Part shown: piece by piece, positions 1 to 7,107 of the stretch | Layout: the number at the start of each line of letters is the position of its first letter | How positions within the stretch are numbered: the first letter of the stretch is position 1 | From: Christensenella sp. UBA1262 | GTDB lineage: Bacteria; Bacillota; Clostridia; Christensenellales; CAG-917 | Length of the DNA stretch: 8,012 nt | NCBI GenBank assembly: GCA_002308215.1 | Contig: DBVO01000031.1 | Span: 1 to 8,012 of the forward strand | Reading direction: 5' to 3' | Program-made: the position numbers and the translations under genes | The notes under the pieces: model-generated | What the model was told of the DNA's origin: nothing | The model's database searches: none | The model's input: the letters and a program-made list of their open reading frames with translations, nothing else

Positions 1-44
1 TTATACTATTATTTTATTATAGATATTTATATAATAAATACAAT

Positions 45-80
45 AAAAAAAGGAACGCACAAGGCGTTCCAATTTTTTTT
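45..80 (-). terminator. Bidirectional intrinsic terminator closing the membrane-protein operon
   Basis: A perfect 7-bp stem GGAACGC (52-58) / GCGTTCC (64-70) with loop ACAAG is flanked by an A-run on the left (45-51) and AATTTTTTTT on the right (71-80). Read on the minus strand it gives a hairpin followed by TTTTTT, 23 nt past the stop codon of the upstream minus-strand gene, so it ends that operon. Read on the plus strand it has an even longer T-run, so it would also stop transcription entering from the left. Confidence 0.88.
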
Positions 81-92
81 GTTTTAAGCTAG

Positions 93-1964
93 TTATGCTT
101 GAGGATCAAGAGCTGGGCTTTCTTCAGAATTTGGCTCTTGAGCGTCTTGAGCAGTTAAATCTGCTTCTTCTGCGCCATCCTCTTTAGCAGCTTTCATTCT
201 GTTAAGGCGATCAACGGAAATTGCACCTCTTTCACGGATTTTCTTGCCGCAATCTCTAAGAACACCTGCTGCAATAACAAGCACAACACCGATTGCACCA
301 AATAGTGCGAACCAGTTTCTTACAGCAACTACGTTGTAGACTGCCATAAGGAGGTTGTCTTGAGATACCCATGTTGCTTGCATGTAGCCAAGCATACCAT
401 ATTTTACGTTATTTGAGAGGATGTTAATCTCAAGTTGAGCTTGGTCATTAAGTCTAAGGCCAATACCGAGGCTTGCACCATTTGCAGCTGCTTCAATTAC
501 CTTTGGCAAATCTTCGTTAAGAAGTGCGCCAACTGTATCTGTAACTGCTGGGATGAAAAGTGATGATACAGGAAGAACATCTGCGATAACAATGTTTGCT
601 ACATCAAGAGTTGTGAGTGACATACCTTCACCAAGCATATCGAGGACAACCCACTTAATTGGGCGATGTACCATACCGCTTTCGTAGACTCTCCAGCCAT
701 CCTTATTATAACCGAACTTAACGCCATCTGCATCTGTTTGGTCATAAGTACCACCAGCTGCTACATATTCATCTCTTGCATCTGGGTCATAGAGTGTATA
801 CAAGAAGTTACCTTCTTCTTCATACATAACGTTTCCGCTATTGTCCCAAGATGGTTGTGTATATTGATAAATATTATCAAGGATTAAGTGTATAACAACA
901 GGAATTGTCATACGTCCATCAACTTGAGCGAGAAGCAAGTGCTCATCATCGAATGGGAGATAACCATCGTGGTTGAAGCTGTTATAGTTGCGGTTGAAAA
1001 TAGCATTAAGTTCTGGATCTGGGTCAGAAGCTACATTTGTGAAACCACGCTTCAACAATTCTTCATAACGAGAATGGTTATACTCATAGTCGACAATTGA
1101 AAGTGCGAGAGCTTTTCTTTCTCTTGCATCCTTTGTATCTGCATCAATAAGGAATGCGAACTCTGGATTGTTGAGTACATATTGCTCATAAACAAACTTG
1201 TACATTTCATATTTGCGAGGGTTGTTCTTTTCAAGTGTCGCAATGATATTGTTCAAGTTGTCAATGTTGGCTTGCTTTCTTGCTTTATAGCCAGAGTCTG
1301 TCTTACCATCTTTACCGATATAAGCTCTAACGCTGGTTTCAATTTCTTCATTTGTATACTTAAGAATTGCACCTGTTGATGACTTTGTATGTGCAGACAA
1401 GTCATGGAAGCTATATTCTGCGCCCAAGTTACCATTAAGCAAGTTGTACATGATATAGTCGCGCTCAAGTTGAGCATTTGTTTCGACCATCTTCTCACCG
1501 TTATAGAGAACGTCTTCACCATAAATTGTCTTTTGTGTTGCAACAGCAATAGCATCTGGGAACACATAAGTGATGAGAAGTGAGAATACTGTAGTAAGTA
1601 CTGTATATACAATTGCAAGGCGCATTGTTTGTGCCATGATGCTCTTCTTTGAATGTCTTCTTGCAATGATAAGAAGTGCCAAGTAGAATACAAGAGCAAG
1701 TACACCAACAATAATTGTACCAAAGAATGGCCAGAAGCTATAATATGGGAGGAGTTCGCGTGTCTTGAAAGCAAGAACAAGTGTTACACCTGCGATTGGC
1801 AAGAATGTAAGAATATAAAGAATAACTGCGAACACTGTATAGCCAGTTGAAGTTGTAGTCAAGTTATTTTTAGTCTTTTTCTCATCTACTGGGAATGCTG
1901 GAACTTGATTACCTTCGCCATCTTGCATAATATAATCTTGTTTATTAGGCATAGACTTCTTCAT
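93..1964 (-). CDS. Large membrane protein of unknown function, 623 aa (second gene of operon)
   Basis: I do not recognise the family. Three hydrophobic helices lie near the N-terminus (about 41-65, 76-102, 113-135), then about 410 hydrophilic residues, a fourth helix (about 550-569) and a charged tail rich in Glu/Asp/Ala. Positive charges lie on the cytoplasmic side (KK at 29-30, ARRHSKK at 101-107, KKIRERG after helix 4), so the middle domain is predicted to be extracytoplasmic. There is no cleavable signal peptide and I see no catalytic motif. The start ATG at 1964 is preceded by AAGGAGGTG with 10 nt between AGGAGG and ATG; Met5 is a weaker alternative. It begins 2 nt after the stop of the preceding gene, whose product has the same topology and a similar block at its last helix (here KYG 521-523, R549, ALF 553-555). 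Inference: the two proteins work together at the membrane. The reading frame is intact; the function is unknown. Confidence 0.9.
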   Translation of the reverse strand: MKKSMPNKQDYIMQDGEGNQVPAFPVDEKKTKNNLTTTSTGYTVFAVILYILTFLPIAGVTLVLAFKTRELLPYYSFWPFFGTIIVGVLALVFYLALLIIARRHSKKSIMAQTMRLAIVYTVLTTVFSLLITYVFPDAIAVATQKTIYGEDVLYNGEKMVETNAQLERDYIMYNLLNGNLGAEYSFHDLSAHTKSSTGAILKYTNEEIETSVRAYIGKDGKTDSGYKARKQANIDNLNNIIATLEKNNPRKYEMYKFVYEQYVLNNPEFAFLIDADTKDARERKALALSIVDYEYNHSRYEELLKRGFTNVASDPDPELNAIFNRNYNSFNHDGYLPFDDEHLLLAQVDGRMTIPVVIHLILDNIYQYTQPSWDNSGNVMYEEEGNFLYTLYDPDARDEYVAAGGTYDQTDADGVKFGYNKDGWRVYESGMVHRPIKWVVLDMLGEGMSLTTLDVANIVIADVLPVSSLFIPAVTDTVGALLNEDLPKVIEAAANGASLGIGLRLNDQAQLEINILSNNVKYGMLGYMQATWVSQDNLLMAVYNVVAVRNWFALFGAIGVVLVIAAGVLRDCGKKIRERGAISVDRLNRMKAAKEDGAEEADLTAQDAQEPNSEESPALDPQA

Positions 1965-1966
1965 AA

Positions 1967-4741
1967 TCAGCGCACCTCCTTGTCAGAATTTTCTTGAACA
2001 GGTACGTCGGCACCCTCCTCAGCTGCAGGTTCTCCTTTAGCCTTTTTGGATTTTTTGTCTTTTTTACCTTTCTTCTTTGGTTCTTCTGCTGGAACCTCTG
2101 GAGCAGGTTCTTCAGCCGGTTGATCAACTGGTTTTCCTTCAGATGGTTGTTCGGCTGGCTTTTCATCTACTGGTTCTGGTGCTGGTTCATTGTTTTCTGG
2201 AGCCTCTTCTGGCTTTTGTTCACCTTCAGAGCCTTCGAGTTCATCTTCGCCTTTCTTCTTTTTGTTCTTTCTCTCTTTAGGAACAAGTTGACCTGTTGCA
2301 TAGAGATATTCTTTATCTGCAGCATAGTAGCTCAAGAAAACAAAGAGAACAACTGTTCCTGAGAACAATGCAATCATGTCACGGAAGCCGTAGATTGGGA
2401 ATGAAGATGGCATGTAACTAAGGTCTGACTTCAATTGCAATACGCTTACATAGTCTGTAAGACCATATTTTGCATCATATGAAATACCACCAGACATTGC
2501 CATGTTAGCACCGAGTGTCTTACCAATAAGCGTTGAACCAATAAGTGAGCCATATTTCGTGCCTGTGAAATATGCTCTATCATAATCTGCAAATTGTGCT
2601 TCAATATAGAGCATTGCTTCTTTTGTTTCACTTGGATCAATGTAGAAATTCCAAACTGGTTGGATTGCAGATGATTCGTAGTAATAGAGTCCATCAAGTA
2701 ATGTCAACAAGATTTCATCAATATCGATTGCGAACTTGAAGTCTTTGTCGAGAATTTGAATATGGACTTTTGAACTAAGAAGATCAAGGTTGAGCGCGAC
2801 ACCATTTGATGTGTCAAGCGCTGAGATAAGGCCACCTGCAAGACCAAGTACTGTATTAAGTGTATCTTTCATGCTAGAAAGATCAACAAATCTATTAAGT
2901 ACATCATTAAGGAATGCACTCAAGTGATCAAGGTCAAATGCGAAATCTGGATTCTCTTCTTTATATGTAATAAGTTCGTTTGAGAAGTCAATGTCAATAA
3001 TGGCATCGCCTGCTTCATCATTCTTATTAATTGTAAGAGTAAAGTGACCATCTTCATCTGCTGCTGGATAGAACAACTTGATATAAACATCTGTAAGTGT
3101 ATCATCACCAGCGATCTTCTTGAAAACGCCAACTACTGTATCACATGTAGCATCATCAATGCTGAATTGACCTTTTAAAAATTCTGTAAGTTTAACACCA
3201 TCACGAAGTGGTGAAAGGATTGGTTGAATAAGTGAACCAATGACAGCATCTGGTGAGAACAAATAATCAAAGAGTGAGTTTCTACCAAGCATGTTGCCTA
3301 CTTCTGCGAGAAGTGCATCAAGACGATAATGAGTAAAGGAGAATTTATTTTGGTTATAAACTTCTTGCTTATAAAGAGCTTTCTCCCAAGCAGAAGCTTC
3401 ACCAGTTGTATAGTATTCTTGTCTTCTTGCTGCAGCTAATGCAACTATTTGACCACGGAGTGTTTCATAACTTGACAACTTGTTATCTTGGATTGCTTTG
3501 TTGATGTTGATTGGAGCTCCATAATAATCTTCGAGGATTTCAAGAACATTTTCAAAGCTGAAAATCCAACCATCTGCGATGTTGCCGTTTTTGTTGTAAA
3601 TTGCCTTGCCATAAACACCTGTTGTGGCAACGCCTCTTTGATTTTCAAAATCGTACTCTTCTGGATACAAATCTTTTGCATACCATACATAATATTCTTG
3701 TCCAGCAAGATCTGTTCTTGCCACAGGAACATAATGACTAAATGTAATACCATTGATTACGAGCTGATTATTAGCATTTGGAGCAAGACGTATAACTTGT
3801 TTTGCTTCTTGGCAAACTTCACCATTTCTGCTCATGTATCTAGGATTCAATGGGTCCCAGAAATCAGGAACAACTGTGTTGATTGGATCGTAAGCCTTTT
3901 CGGAGCTTACACCCCAATGCCAGTTCTTGCTTGGAAGTGATTGATTGTCATCGCCTTTCAAAATATTGTTATCTACAACAGTACCCTTTGAGCCACCGAG
4001 CAAAGCTTTATGTTCGACTTCTCTCTTTCCAACTTCTTCAAGTTGAAGTGCTCCGTCTTTAAAGCTTATATCGACACCCATCTGTCCATCATCCGAGATG
4101 ATGGTTGCATAAGTTATTGGATCGTTGGATACGTTACCGGCAGAACCAATCTTATCTTTACCTTCCATTTCAACGTTATAAACTCTCTTCAAAAGATCAA
4201 CTTTATCAATGAGATTTCTTGTCAGGTCTTTTTTGAGCGCTTCAGTTGAAATCGTTCGATAATAACTGAGCTGCGTTCGGTAATCTTCTACAACTACCCC
4301 TTCAGGCGCCTCATCTCGCAAACCATTAGTATGTTCACCGCTAATTGGGTTTGTCCAGCCATCAATTTTTCTTGCGTATACTGTATCGATGACAAGTAAT
4401 GCACCGAGCATCAACACAAGCGTAATTGCAACTGTTGCAAACATACGAGCTCTACGATTCTTAATGGTTTTTGCAAAAATGATTTGGAAAATTGCAATAA
4501 TTCCCCAAATACCAAATGCACACCAAACACCATAGAGTGACGAACCGCCCAAAGTGCGCTCATATGACTCCATAATATCTGAAGCATCAGTGAATATTGC
4601 AGCACCATTGAATGGATCGTGACCGATGAACTTAACTGCTGTGAAAAACACGCAGAGAACGAACAACGGGAGGCCACAACAATAGAACAACACCTTTAGT
4701 GCCCTATAAAGTTTGACCTTTTTGTACTGTTTAGGACTCAT
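1967..4741 (-). CDS. Large membrane protein of unknown function, 924 aa (first gene of operon)
   Basis: I do not recognise the family. Helices are seen at about 17-38, 69-92 and 99-121, then about 665 extracytoplasmic residues, a fourth helix (about 787-807) and a 117-residue cytoplasmic tail. Basic residues after helix 2 (KNRRAR) and after helix 4 (KERKNKKKK) fit cytoplasmic termini. The tail alternates Lys clusters with a Pro/Glu/Ala-rich stretch. The outer domain contains only two cysteines (C310, C533) and no enzyme motif I can name. I chose the ATG at 4741 over the in-frame ATG at 4783: only 4741 has AAGGAG at 6-nt spacing, and 4783 lies about 7 nt from the predicted transcription start. 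A KYG...D...R-D-x-x-ALF...VVL block (758-799) resembles the end of the 623-aa neighbour, suggesting paralogy. The three-helix, ectodomain, one-helix order is the reverse of FtsX/MacB proteins, and no ATPase is nearby. Confidence 0.9.
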   Translation of the reverse strand: MSPKQYKKVKLYRALKVLFYCCGLPLFVLCVFFTAVKFIGHDPFNGAAIFTDASDIMESYERTLGGSSLYGVWCAFGIWGIIAIFQIIFAKTIKNRRARMFATVAITLVLMLGALLVIDTVYARKIDGWTNPISGEHTNGLRDEAPEGVVVEDYRTQLSYYRTISTEALKKDLTRNLIDKVDLLKRVYNVEMEGKDKIGSAGNVSNDPITYATIISDDGQMGVDISFKDGALQLEEVGKREVEHKALLGGSKGTVVDNNILKGDDNQSLPSKNWHWGVSSEKAYDPINTVVPDFWDPLNPRYMSRNGEVCQEAKQVIRLAPNANNQLVINGITFSHYVPVARTDLAGQEYYVWYAKDLYPEEYDFENQRGVATTGVYGKAIYNKNGNIADGWIFSFENVLEILEDYYGAPININKAIQDNKLSSYETLRGQIVALAAARRQEYYTTGEASAWEKALYKQEVYNQNKFSFTHYRLDALLAEVGNMLGRNSLFDYLFSPDAVIGSLIQPILSPLRDGVKLTEFLKGQFSIDDATCDTVVGVFKKIAGDDTLTDVYIKLFYPAADEDGHFTLTINKNDEAGDAIIDIDFSNELITYKEENPDFAFDLDHLSAFLNDVLNRFVDLSSMKDTLNTVLGLAGGLISALDTSNGVALNLDLLSSKVHIQILDKDFKFAIDIDEILLTLLDGLYYYESSAIQPVWNFYIDPSETKEAMLYIEAQFADYDRAYFTGTKYGSLIGSTLIGKTLGANMAMSGGISYDAKYGLTDYVSVLQLKSDLSYMPSSFPIYGFRDMIALFSGTVVLFVFLSYYAADKEYLYATGQLVPKERKNKKKKGEDELEGSEGEQKPEEAPENNEPAPEPVDEKPAEQPSEGKPVDQPAEEPAPEVPAEEPKKKGKKDKKSKKAKGEPAAEEGADVPVQENSDKEVR
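1973..1981 (-). promoter_or_regulatory. Shine-Dalgarno embedded in the end of the upstream gene
   Basis: On the minus strand, AAGGAGGTG is a near-perfect anti-16S match. It is at the same time the Lys-Glu-Val codons just before the last Arg and stop of the 924-aa gene. The downstream ATG (1964) follows after 10 nt from AGGAGG, and only 2 nt separate stop and start. This arrangement suggests translational coupling and a fixed ratio of the two proteins. It also decides the start of the 623-aa gene. Confidence 0.85.
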
Positions 4742-4747
4742 AATATT

Positions 4748-4753
4748 CTCCTT
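4748..4753 (-). promoter_or_regulatory. Shine-Dalgarno of the 924-aa gene
   Basis: On the minus strand AAGGAG is followed by 6 nt (AATATT) and the ATG at 4741. The upstream in-frame ATG at 4783 has no comparable sequence in front of it, so this site decides the start. Confidence 0.85.
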
Positions 4754-4796
4754 ACTTAGCGTCCAAAATGGAACACTTTTCATAATATTCTAATAT

Positions 4797-4825
4797 ATAA
4801 TAACATATTAAAAATAAGTTTTCAA
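4797..4825 (-). promoter_or_regulatory. Sigma-A-type promoter of the two-gene membrane operon
   Basis: On the minus strand the -35 is TTGAAA (4820-4825), the spacer 17 bp and the -10 TATTAT (4797-4802). Predicted transcription starts near 4790, giving a leader of about 50 nt that carries the AAGGAG site. An imperfect inverted repeat (AAGTTTTCAA ... TTGAAACTT, about 4816-4842) overlaps the -35 and could be an operator. Confidence 0.75.
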
Positions 4826-4931
4826 TATGTAAGTTGAAACTTTTTTCTGTCACAACATCTTGCGTAGGAATAAGATGGCTCTCGCCTATATTGGCATTTT
4901 TGAAACATTTTTTACAAAATAACGATTATTC

Positions 4932-4953
4932 ATACATATTTTGCGATATGTAT
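4932..4953. repeat. Inverted repeat upstream of the glutamate dehydrogenase promoter
   Basis: Perfect 8-bp arms ATACATAT (4932-4939) and ATATGTAT (4946-4953) flank TTTGCG. The repeat ends 12 bp before the -35 of the dehydrogenase promoter, a usual place for an activator or repressor site. Because it is AT-rich it could also be chance. Confidence 0.5.
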
Positions 4954-4965
4954 TGTGTCTGTATC

Positions 4966-4994
4966 TTGATTTTAAAAATAGACAGTTGTATTAT
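4966..4994 (+). promoter_or_regulatory. Sigma-A-type promoter of the glutamate dehydrogenase gene
   Basis: The -35 is TTGATT (4966-4971), the spacer 17 bp and the -10 TATTAT (4989-4994). The start is predicted near 5001, leaving a leader of about 40 nt that contains a small inverted repeat and the Shine-Dalgarno AGGGGG (5029-5034), 7 nt before the ATG. Confidence 0.75.
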
Positions 4995-5010
4995 TAAAAT
5001 AGCAAAAACA

Positions 5011-5026
5011 TTCGCAGATATGCGAA
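5011..5026 (+). repeat. Small inverted repeat in the dehydrogenase leader
   Basis: TTCGCA GATA TGCGAA is a perfect 6-bp-arm repeat ending 2 nt before the Shine-Dalgarno AGGGGG. In RNA it would be a short hairpin next to, but not covering, the ribosome site. In DNA it would be an operator-like palindrome at about +11 to +26. I cannot tell which, if either, applies. Confidence 0.45.
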
Positions 5027-5041
5027 ATAGGGGGCAAAATA

Positions 5042-6388
5042 ATGTCTTATATTCAAGAAGTAATTGAGCAAACCGAACTCAAGAATCCGGGCCAACCTCA
5101 GTTTATGCAAACTGTAAAAGAAGTCTTGACTTCTTTGGCACCTGCTGTTGAACAAAATGAGGCAAAACTTAGAAAGAACGTTATCCTTGAACGCATGGTT
5201 GAACCAGATAGACAAATTATCTTCCGTGTACCATGGATGGATGACAAGGGTGTTTATCATGTAAATCGTGGTTACCGCATTCAATTCAACAACGCAATTG
5301 GTCCATACAAAGGAGGCCTTCGTTTCCAAAAAGATGTCAACCTTGACACAATGAAGTTCTTGGCTTTTGAACAAACGTTCAAAAACTCCCTCACTTCCCT
5401 TCCAATGGGCGGTGGCAAAGGTGGAAGCGATTTCGATCCTACTGGAAAGAGCGATGATGAAATTATGCGTTTCTGCCAAAGCTTTATGAATGAACTCTAT
5501 CGCCACATCGGTCCTAACATGGACGTTCCTGCCGGCGACATGGGTGTTGGTGGACGTGAAATCGGTTATCTCTTCGGCCAATACAAAAAGATAGTTGGCG
5601 ATTATGAAAATGGTGTTCTCACTGGTAAAGGCTTAAGCTATGGTGGTTCACTTATTCGTCCAGAAGCTACTGGCTTTGGCGCAACTTATTTCCTTGAAGA
5701 AGTATTGAAACATCAAGGCGAACAACTTGCAGGCAAAACATTTGCTATCTCTGGATTCGGTAATGTTGCTTGGGGCGCATCAAAGAAAATCAGCGAACTT
5801 GGCGGTAAAGTTATTACACTCTCTGGCCCAGACGGATACATCTATGATCCAGATGGCGTAAGTGGTGAAAAAGTAGATTACATGCTTGAAATGCGTGCAT
5901 CTAACCGCAATAGAGTTCAAGACTATGCAGATAAATTTGGTGTTAAATTTGTCGCAGGCAAGAAGCCATGGGGCAATGTAAAAGCAGACGTTTATATGCC
6001 ATGTGCAAGACAAAATGAAATTTTGCTGGAAGATGCAGAAGCAATGGTTAAACTTGGAGTTCCTATCTTGAACGAAGTTTCTAACATGCCAACAACTAAT
6101 GAAGCTATTGCATATCTCCAATCTCATGGTGTTCTTGTTGCTCCTTCAAAAGCAGTTAACGCTGGCGGTGTTGCTACATCAGGACTTGAAATGTCACAAA
6201 ACAGCGGACGTATTTCATGGTCTTCTGAAGAAGTTGATGCAAAACTTAAATTCATCATGGCTGGCATCCATCATCAAATCTGTGATGCTCTTGATACATA
6301 TGGCCTTGATTATAATCTTGTAGCTGGTGCAAACCTTGCTGGATTCAAGAAAGTTGCAGATGCAATGCTTGCTCAAGGATTGTATTAA
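5042..6388 (+). CDS. gdhA: Glutamate dehydrogenase, hexameric, probably NAD-dependent
   Basis: This cytoplasmic enzyme interconverts glutamate and 2-oxoglutarate plus ammonia, linking nitrogen assimilation or glutamate fermentation to central metabolism. The 448-aa length is that of the bacterial hexameric class (about 450). The N-terminal substrate domain carries the conserved lysines in GPYKGGLRF (K90), QTFKNSL (K114) and the catalytic GGGKGGSDFDP (K126), plus the active-site aspartate in AGDMGVGGREIG (D166). The Rossmann domain begins with ISGFGNVAWG (236-245). S380, in VATSGLEMSQNS, matches the substrate-contacting serine. SGPDGYIYDP (261-270) matches, from memory, the C. symbiosum NAD-specific enzyme, including the Phe (F239), Pro (P263) and Asp (D264) tied to NAD preference there, so I predict NAD rather than NADP. 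The ATG has AGGGGG 7 nt upstream. It is a single-gene unit with its own promoter and terminator. All key residues are present. Confidence 0.97.
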   Translation: MSYIQEVIEQTELKNPGQPQFMQTVKEVLTSLAPAVEQNEAKLRKNVILERMVEPDRQIIFRVPWMDDKGVYHVNRGYRIQFNNAIGPYKGGLRFQKDVNLDTMKFLAFEQTFKNSLTSLPMGGGKGGSDFDPTGKSDDEIMRFCQSFMNELYRHIGPNMDVPAGDMGVGGREIGYLFGQYKKIVGDYENGVLTGKGLSYGGSLIRPEATGFGATYFLEEVLKHQGEQLAGKTFAISGFGNVAWGASKKISELGGKVITLSGPDGYIYDPDGVSGEKVDYMLEMRASNRNRVQDYADKFGVKFVAGKKPWGNVKADVYMPCARQNEILLEDAEAMVKLGVPILNEVSNMPTTNEAIAYLQSHGVLVAPSKAVNAGGVATSGLEMSQNSGRISWSSEEVDAKLKFIMAGIHHQICDALDTYGLDYNLVAGANLAGFKKVADAMLAQGLY

Positions 6389-6409
6389 TAATCGTAATAA
6401 AATTAAAAG

Positions 6410-6436
6410 CACACCGCGATGCGGTGTGTTTTTTTT
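6410..6436 (+). terminator. Bidirectional terminator between gdhA and the convergent GtrA-family gene
   Basis: A perfect 8-bp stem CACACCGC (6410-6417) / GCGGTGTG (6421-6428) with loop GAT is followed by eight T (6429-6436), 21 nt past the gdhA stop. On the minus strand the same hairpin is followed by CTTTTAATTTTATT and lies 17 nt past the stop of the convergent gene, so it probably serves both. Confidence 0.92.
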
Positions 6437-6445
6437 GTATTCTTT

Positions 6446-7078
6446 TTAATCTGTCTTCTTATGTCTGAAAACAACAAACTTTTGCCACAAGAATTCCAGT
6501 ACGAAGTTGTATGCCATACATGTTCCTTGTGCCACTATAAATGGTAGAACTTCTAAACTGCCAGACGTTGATTTTATTATCGCTTTCTCAATTACATCAA
6601 TATACCAAATCTGGAATGGGTAGAATGGAACATAGAACAAAAATGAGAGCACCATTGCCAATGGGACATTCCCCGCATCTTTGAATGTAAATTTTCTATT
6701 TAAAATAAAGTTCCAAATAACTGAAAGCCCAAGGCCAATTGTGTCAGCAATAAACGTTGTCTCTTTCAAATTGGTTATAAAATGAATTTCAACTTCTGGA
6801 TCAATATATCTATCAAGAACAACTTTAAGGATTAGCGCTGAAACGAATTGAATAACTCCTGCAGAGACAGCGCATAAAAAATACTTAATTGGCTGCAATC
6901 TCGCTTGACGCTTGTTCTTCTTTTCTCTTGCTAATCGCTCTTCTTCATTGAAGCCATCATCAACAATCTCTTGTTCTTTCTTTAGCTCTTCACTAGTTTC
7001 TGCGATGACTGGGAGATCGGTGTTTGATTCTTCTTGAAGAGCATCCTTCTCCTCTATCATTATCTTATCGTCTTCCAT
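6446..7078 (-). CDS. GtrA-family four-helix membrane protein with acidic N-terminal extension
   Basis: GtrA-like proteins are small polytopic proteins, several of which are linked to moving polyprenyl-phosphate sugars across the membrane for cell-surface glycosylation; the substrate here cannot be read from sequence. The 210 residues show four hydrophobic helices (about 64-88, 108-126, 138-160, 177-197). The family hallmark WNFILNRKFTF (122-132) follows helix 2, and the related NFVLEFLWQKFVVF (191-204) lies at the end. The family is usually about 120-150 aa; the excess is a 60-residue N-terminal stretch, Glu/Asp-rich and then basic (REKKNKRQAR, 51-60), predicted to be cytoplasmic. AGAGGG lies 5 nt before the ATG at 7078; Met7 is an alternative. 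No glycosyltransferase is adjacent, which is the common partner, so its role in this window is open. It is transcribed alone and converges on gdhA. Confidence 0.85.
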   Translation of the reverse strand: MEDDKIMIEEKDALQEESNTDLPVIAETSEELKKEQEIVDDGFNEEERLAREKKNKRQARLQPIKYFLCAVSAGVIQFVSALILKVVLDRYIDPEVEIHFITNLKETTFIADTIGLGLSVIWNFILNRKFTFKDAGNVPLAMVLSFLFYVPFYPFQIWYIDVIEKAIIKSTSGSLEVLPFIVAQGTCMAYNFVLEFLWQKFVVFRHKKTD

Positions 7079-7107
7079 AATTTCCCTCTTATGAATTATC
7101 TAAATAT

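Larger units (their letters stand above)
4742..5041. other. Divergent regulatory region between membrane operon and glutamate dehydrogenase
   Basis: This 300-bp region has no convincing gene on either strand. It contains one good promoter in each direction, an 8-bp-arm inverted repeat upstream of the dehydrogenase promoter, a small inverted repeat in its leader, and a weak structured segment at 4856-4901. The two predicted transcription starts are about 210 bp apart, so each promoter can be regulated separately, though proteins bound between them could act on both. Confidence 0.7.

Noticed and set aside
1253..1780. 175-aa frame on the same strand inside the 623-aa gene
   Set aside because: Fully nested in a convincing gene in another frame, with Gln/Ser/His-rich frameshift-like composition.
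1994..2362. 122-aa Phe/Trp-rich frame antisense to the 924-aa gene tail
   Set aside because: Its odd hydrophobic composition is simply the complement of the Lys/Glu/Pro-rich codons of the tail.
3488..3940. 150-aa frame antisense to the 924-aa gene
   Set aside because: Opposite a coherent coding frame; no start signals and no family resemblance.
4742..4783. In-frame upstream ATG at 4783 extending the first membrane protein to 938 aa
   Set aside because: No Shine-Dalgarno precedes it and it lies about 7 nt from the predicted transcription start; ATG 4741 has AAGGAG at 6-nt spacing.
4862..4901. Fluoride-type (crcB) riboswitch-like GATGGCTCTCGCC
   Set aside because: Only the first half faintly resembles the motif; the conserved downstream GATG...CCTAC part is missing, and the genes next to it do not fit.
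4994..5581. 195-aa open frame antisense to gdhA
   Set aside because: Lies entirely opposite a clearly conserved enzyme and its leader, with no ribosome site or recognisable domain; a shadow of gdhA codon usage.
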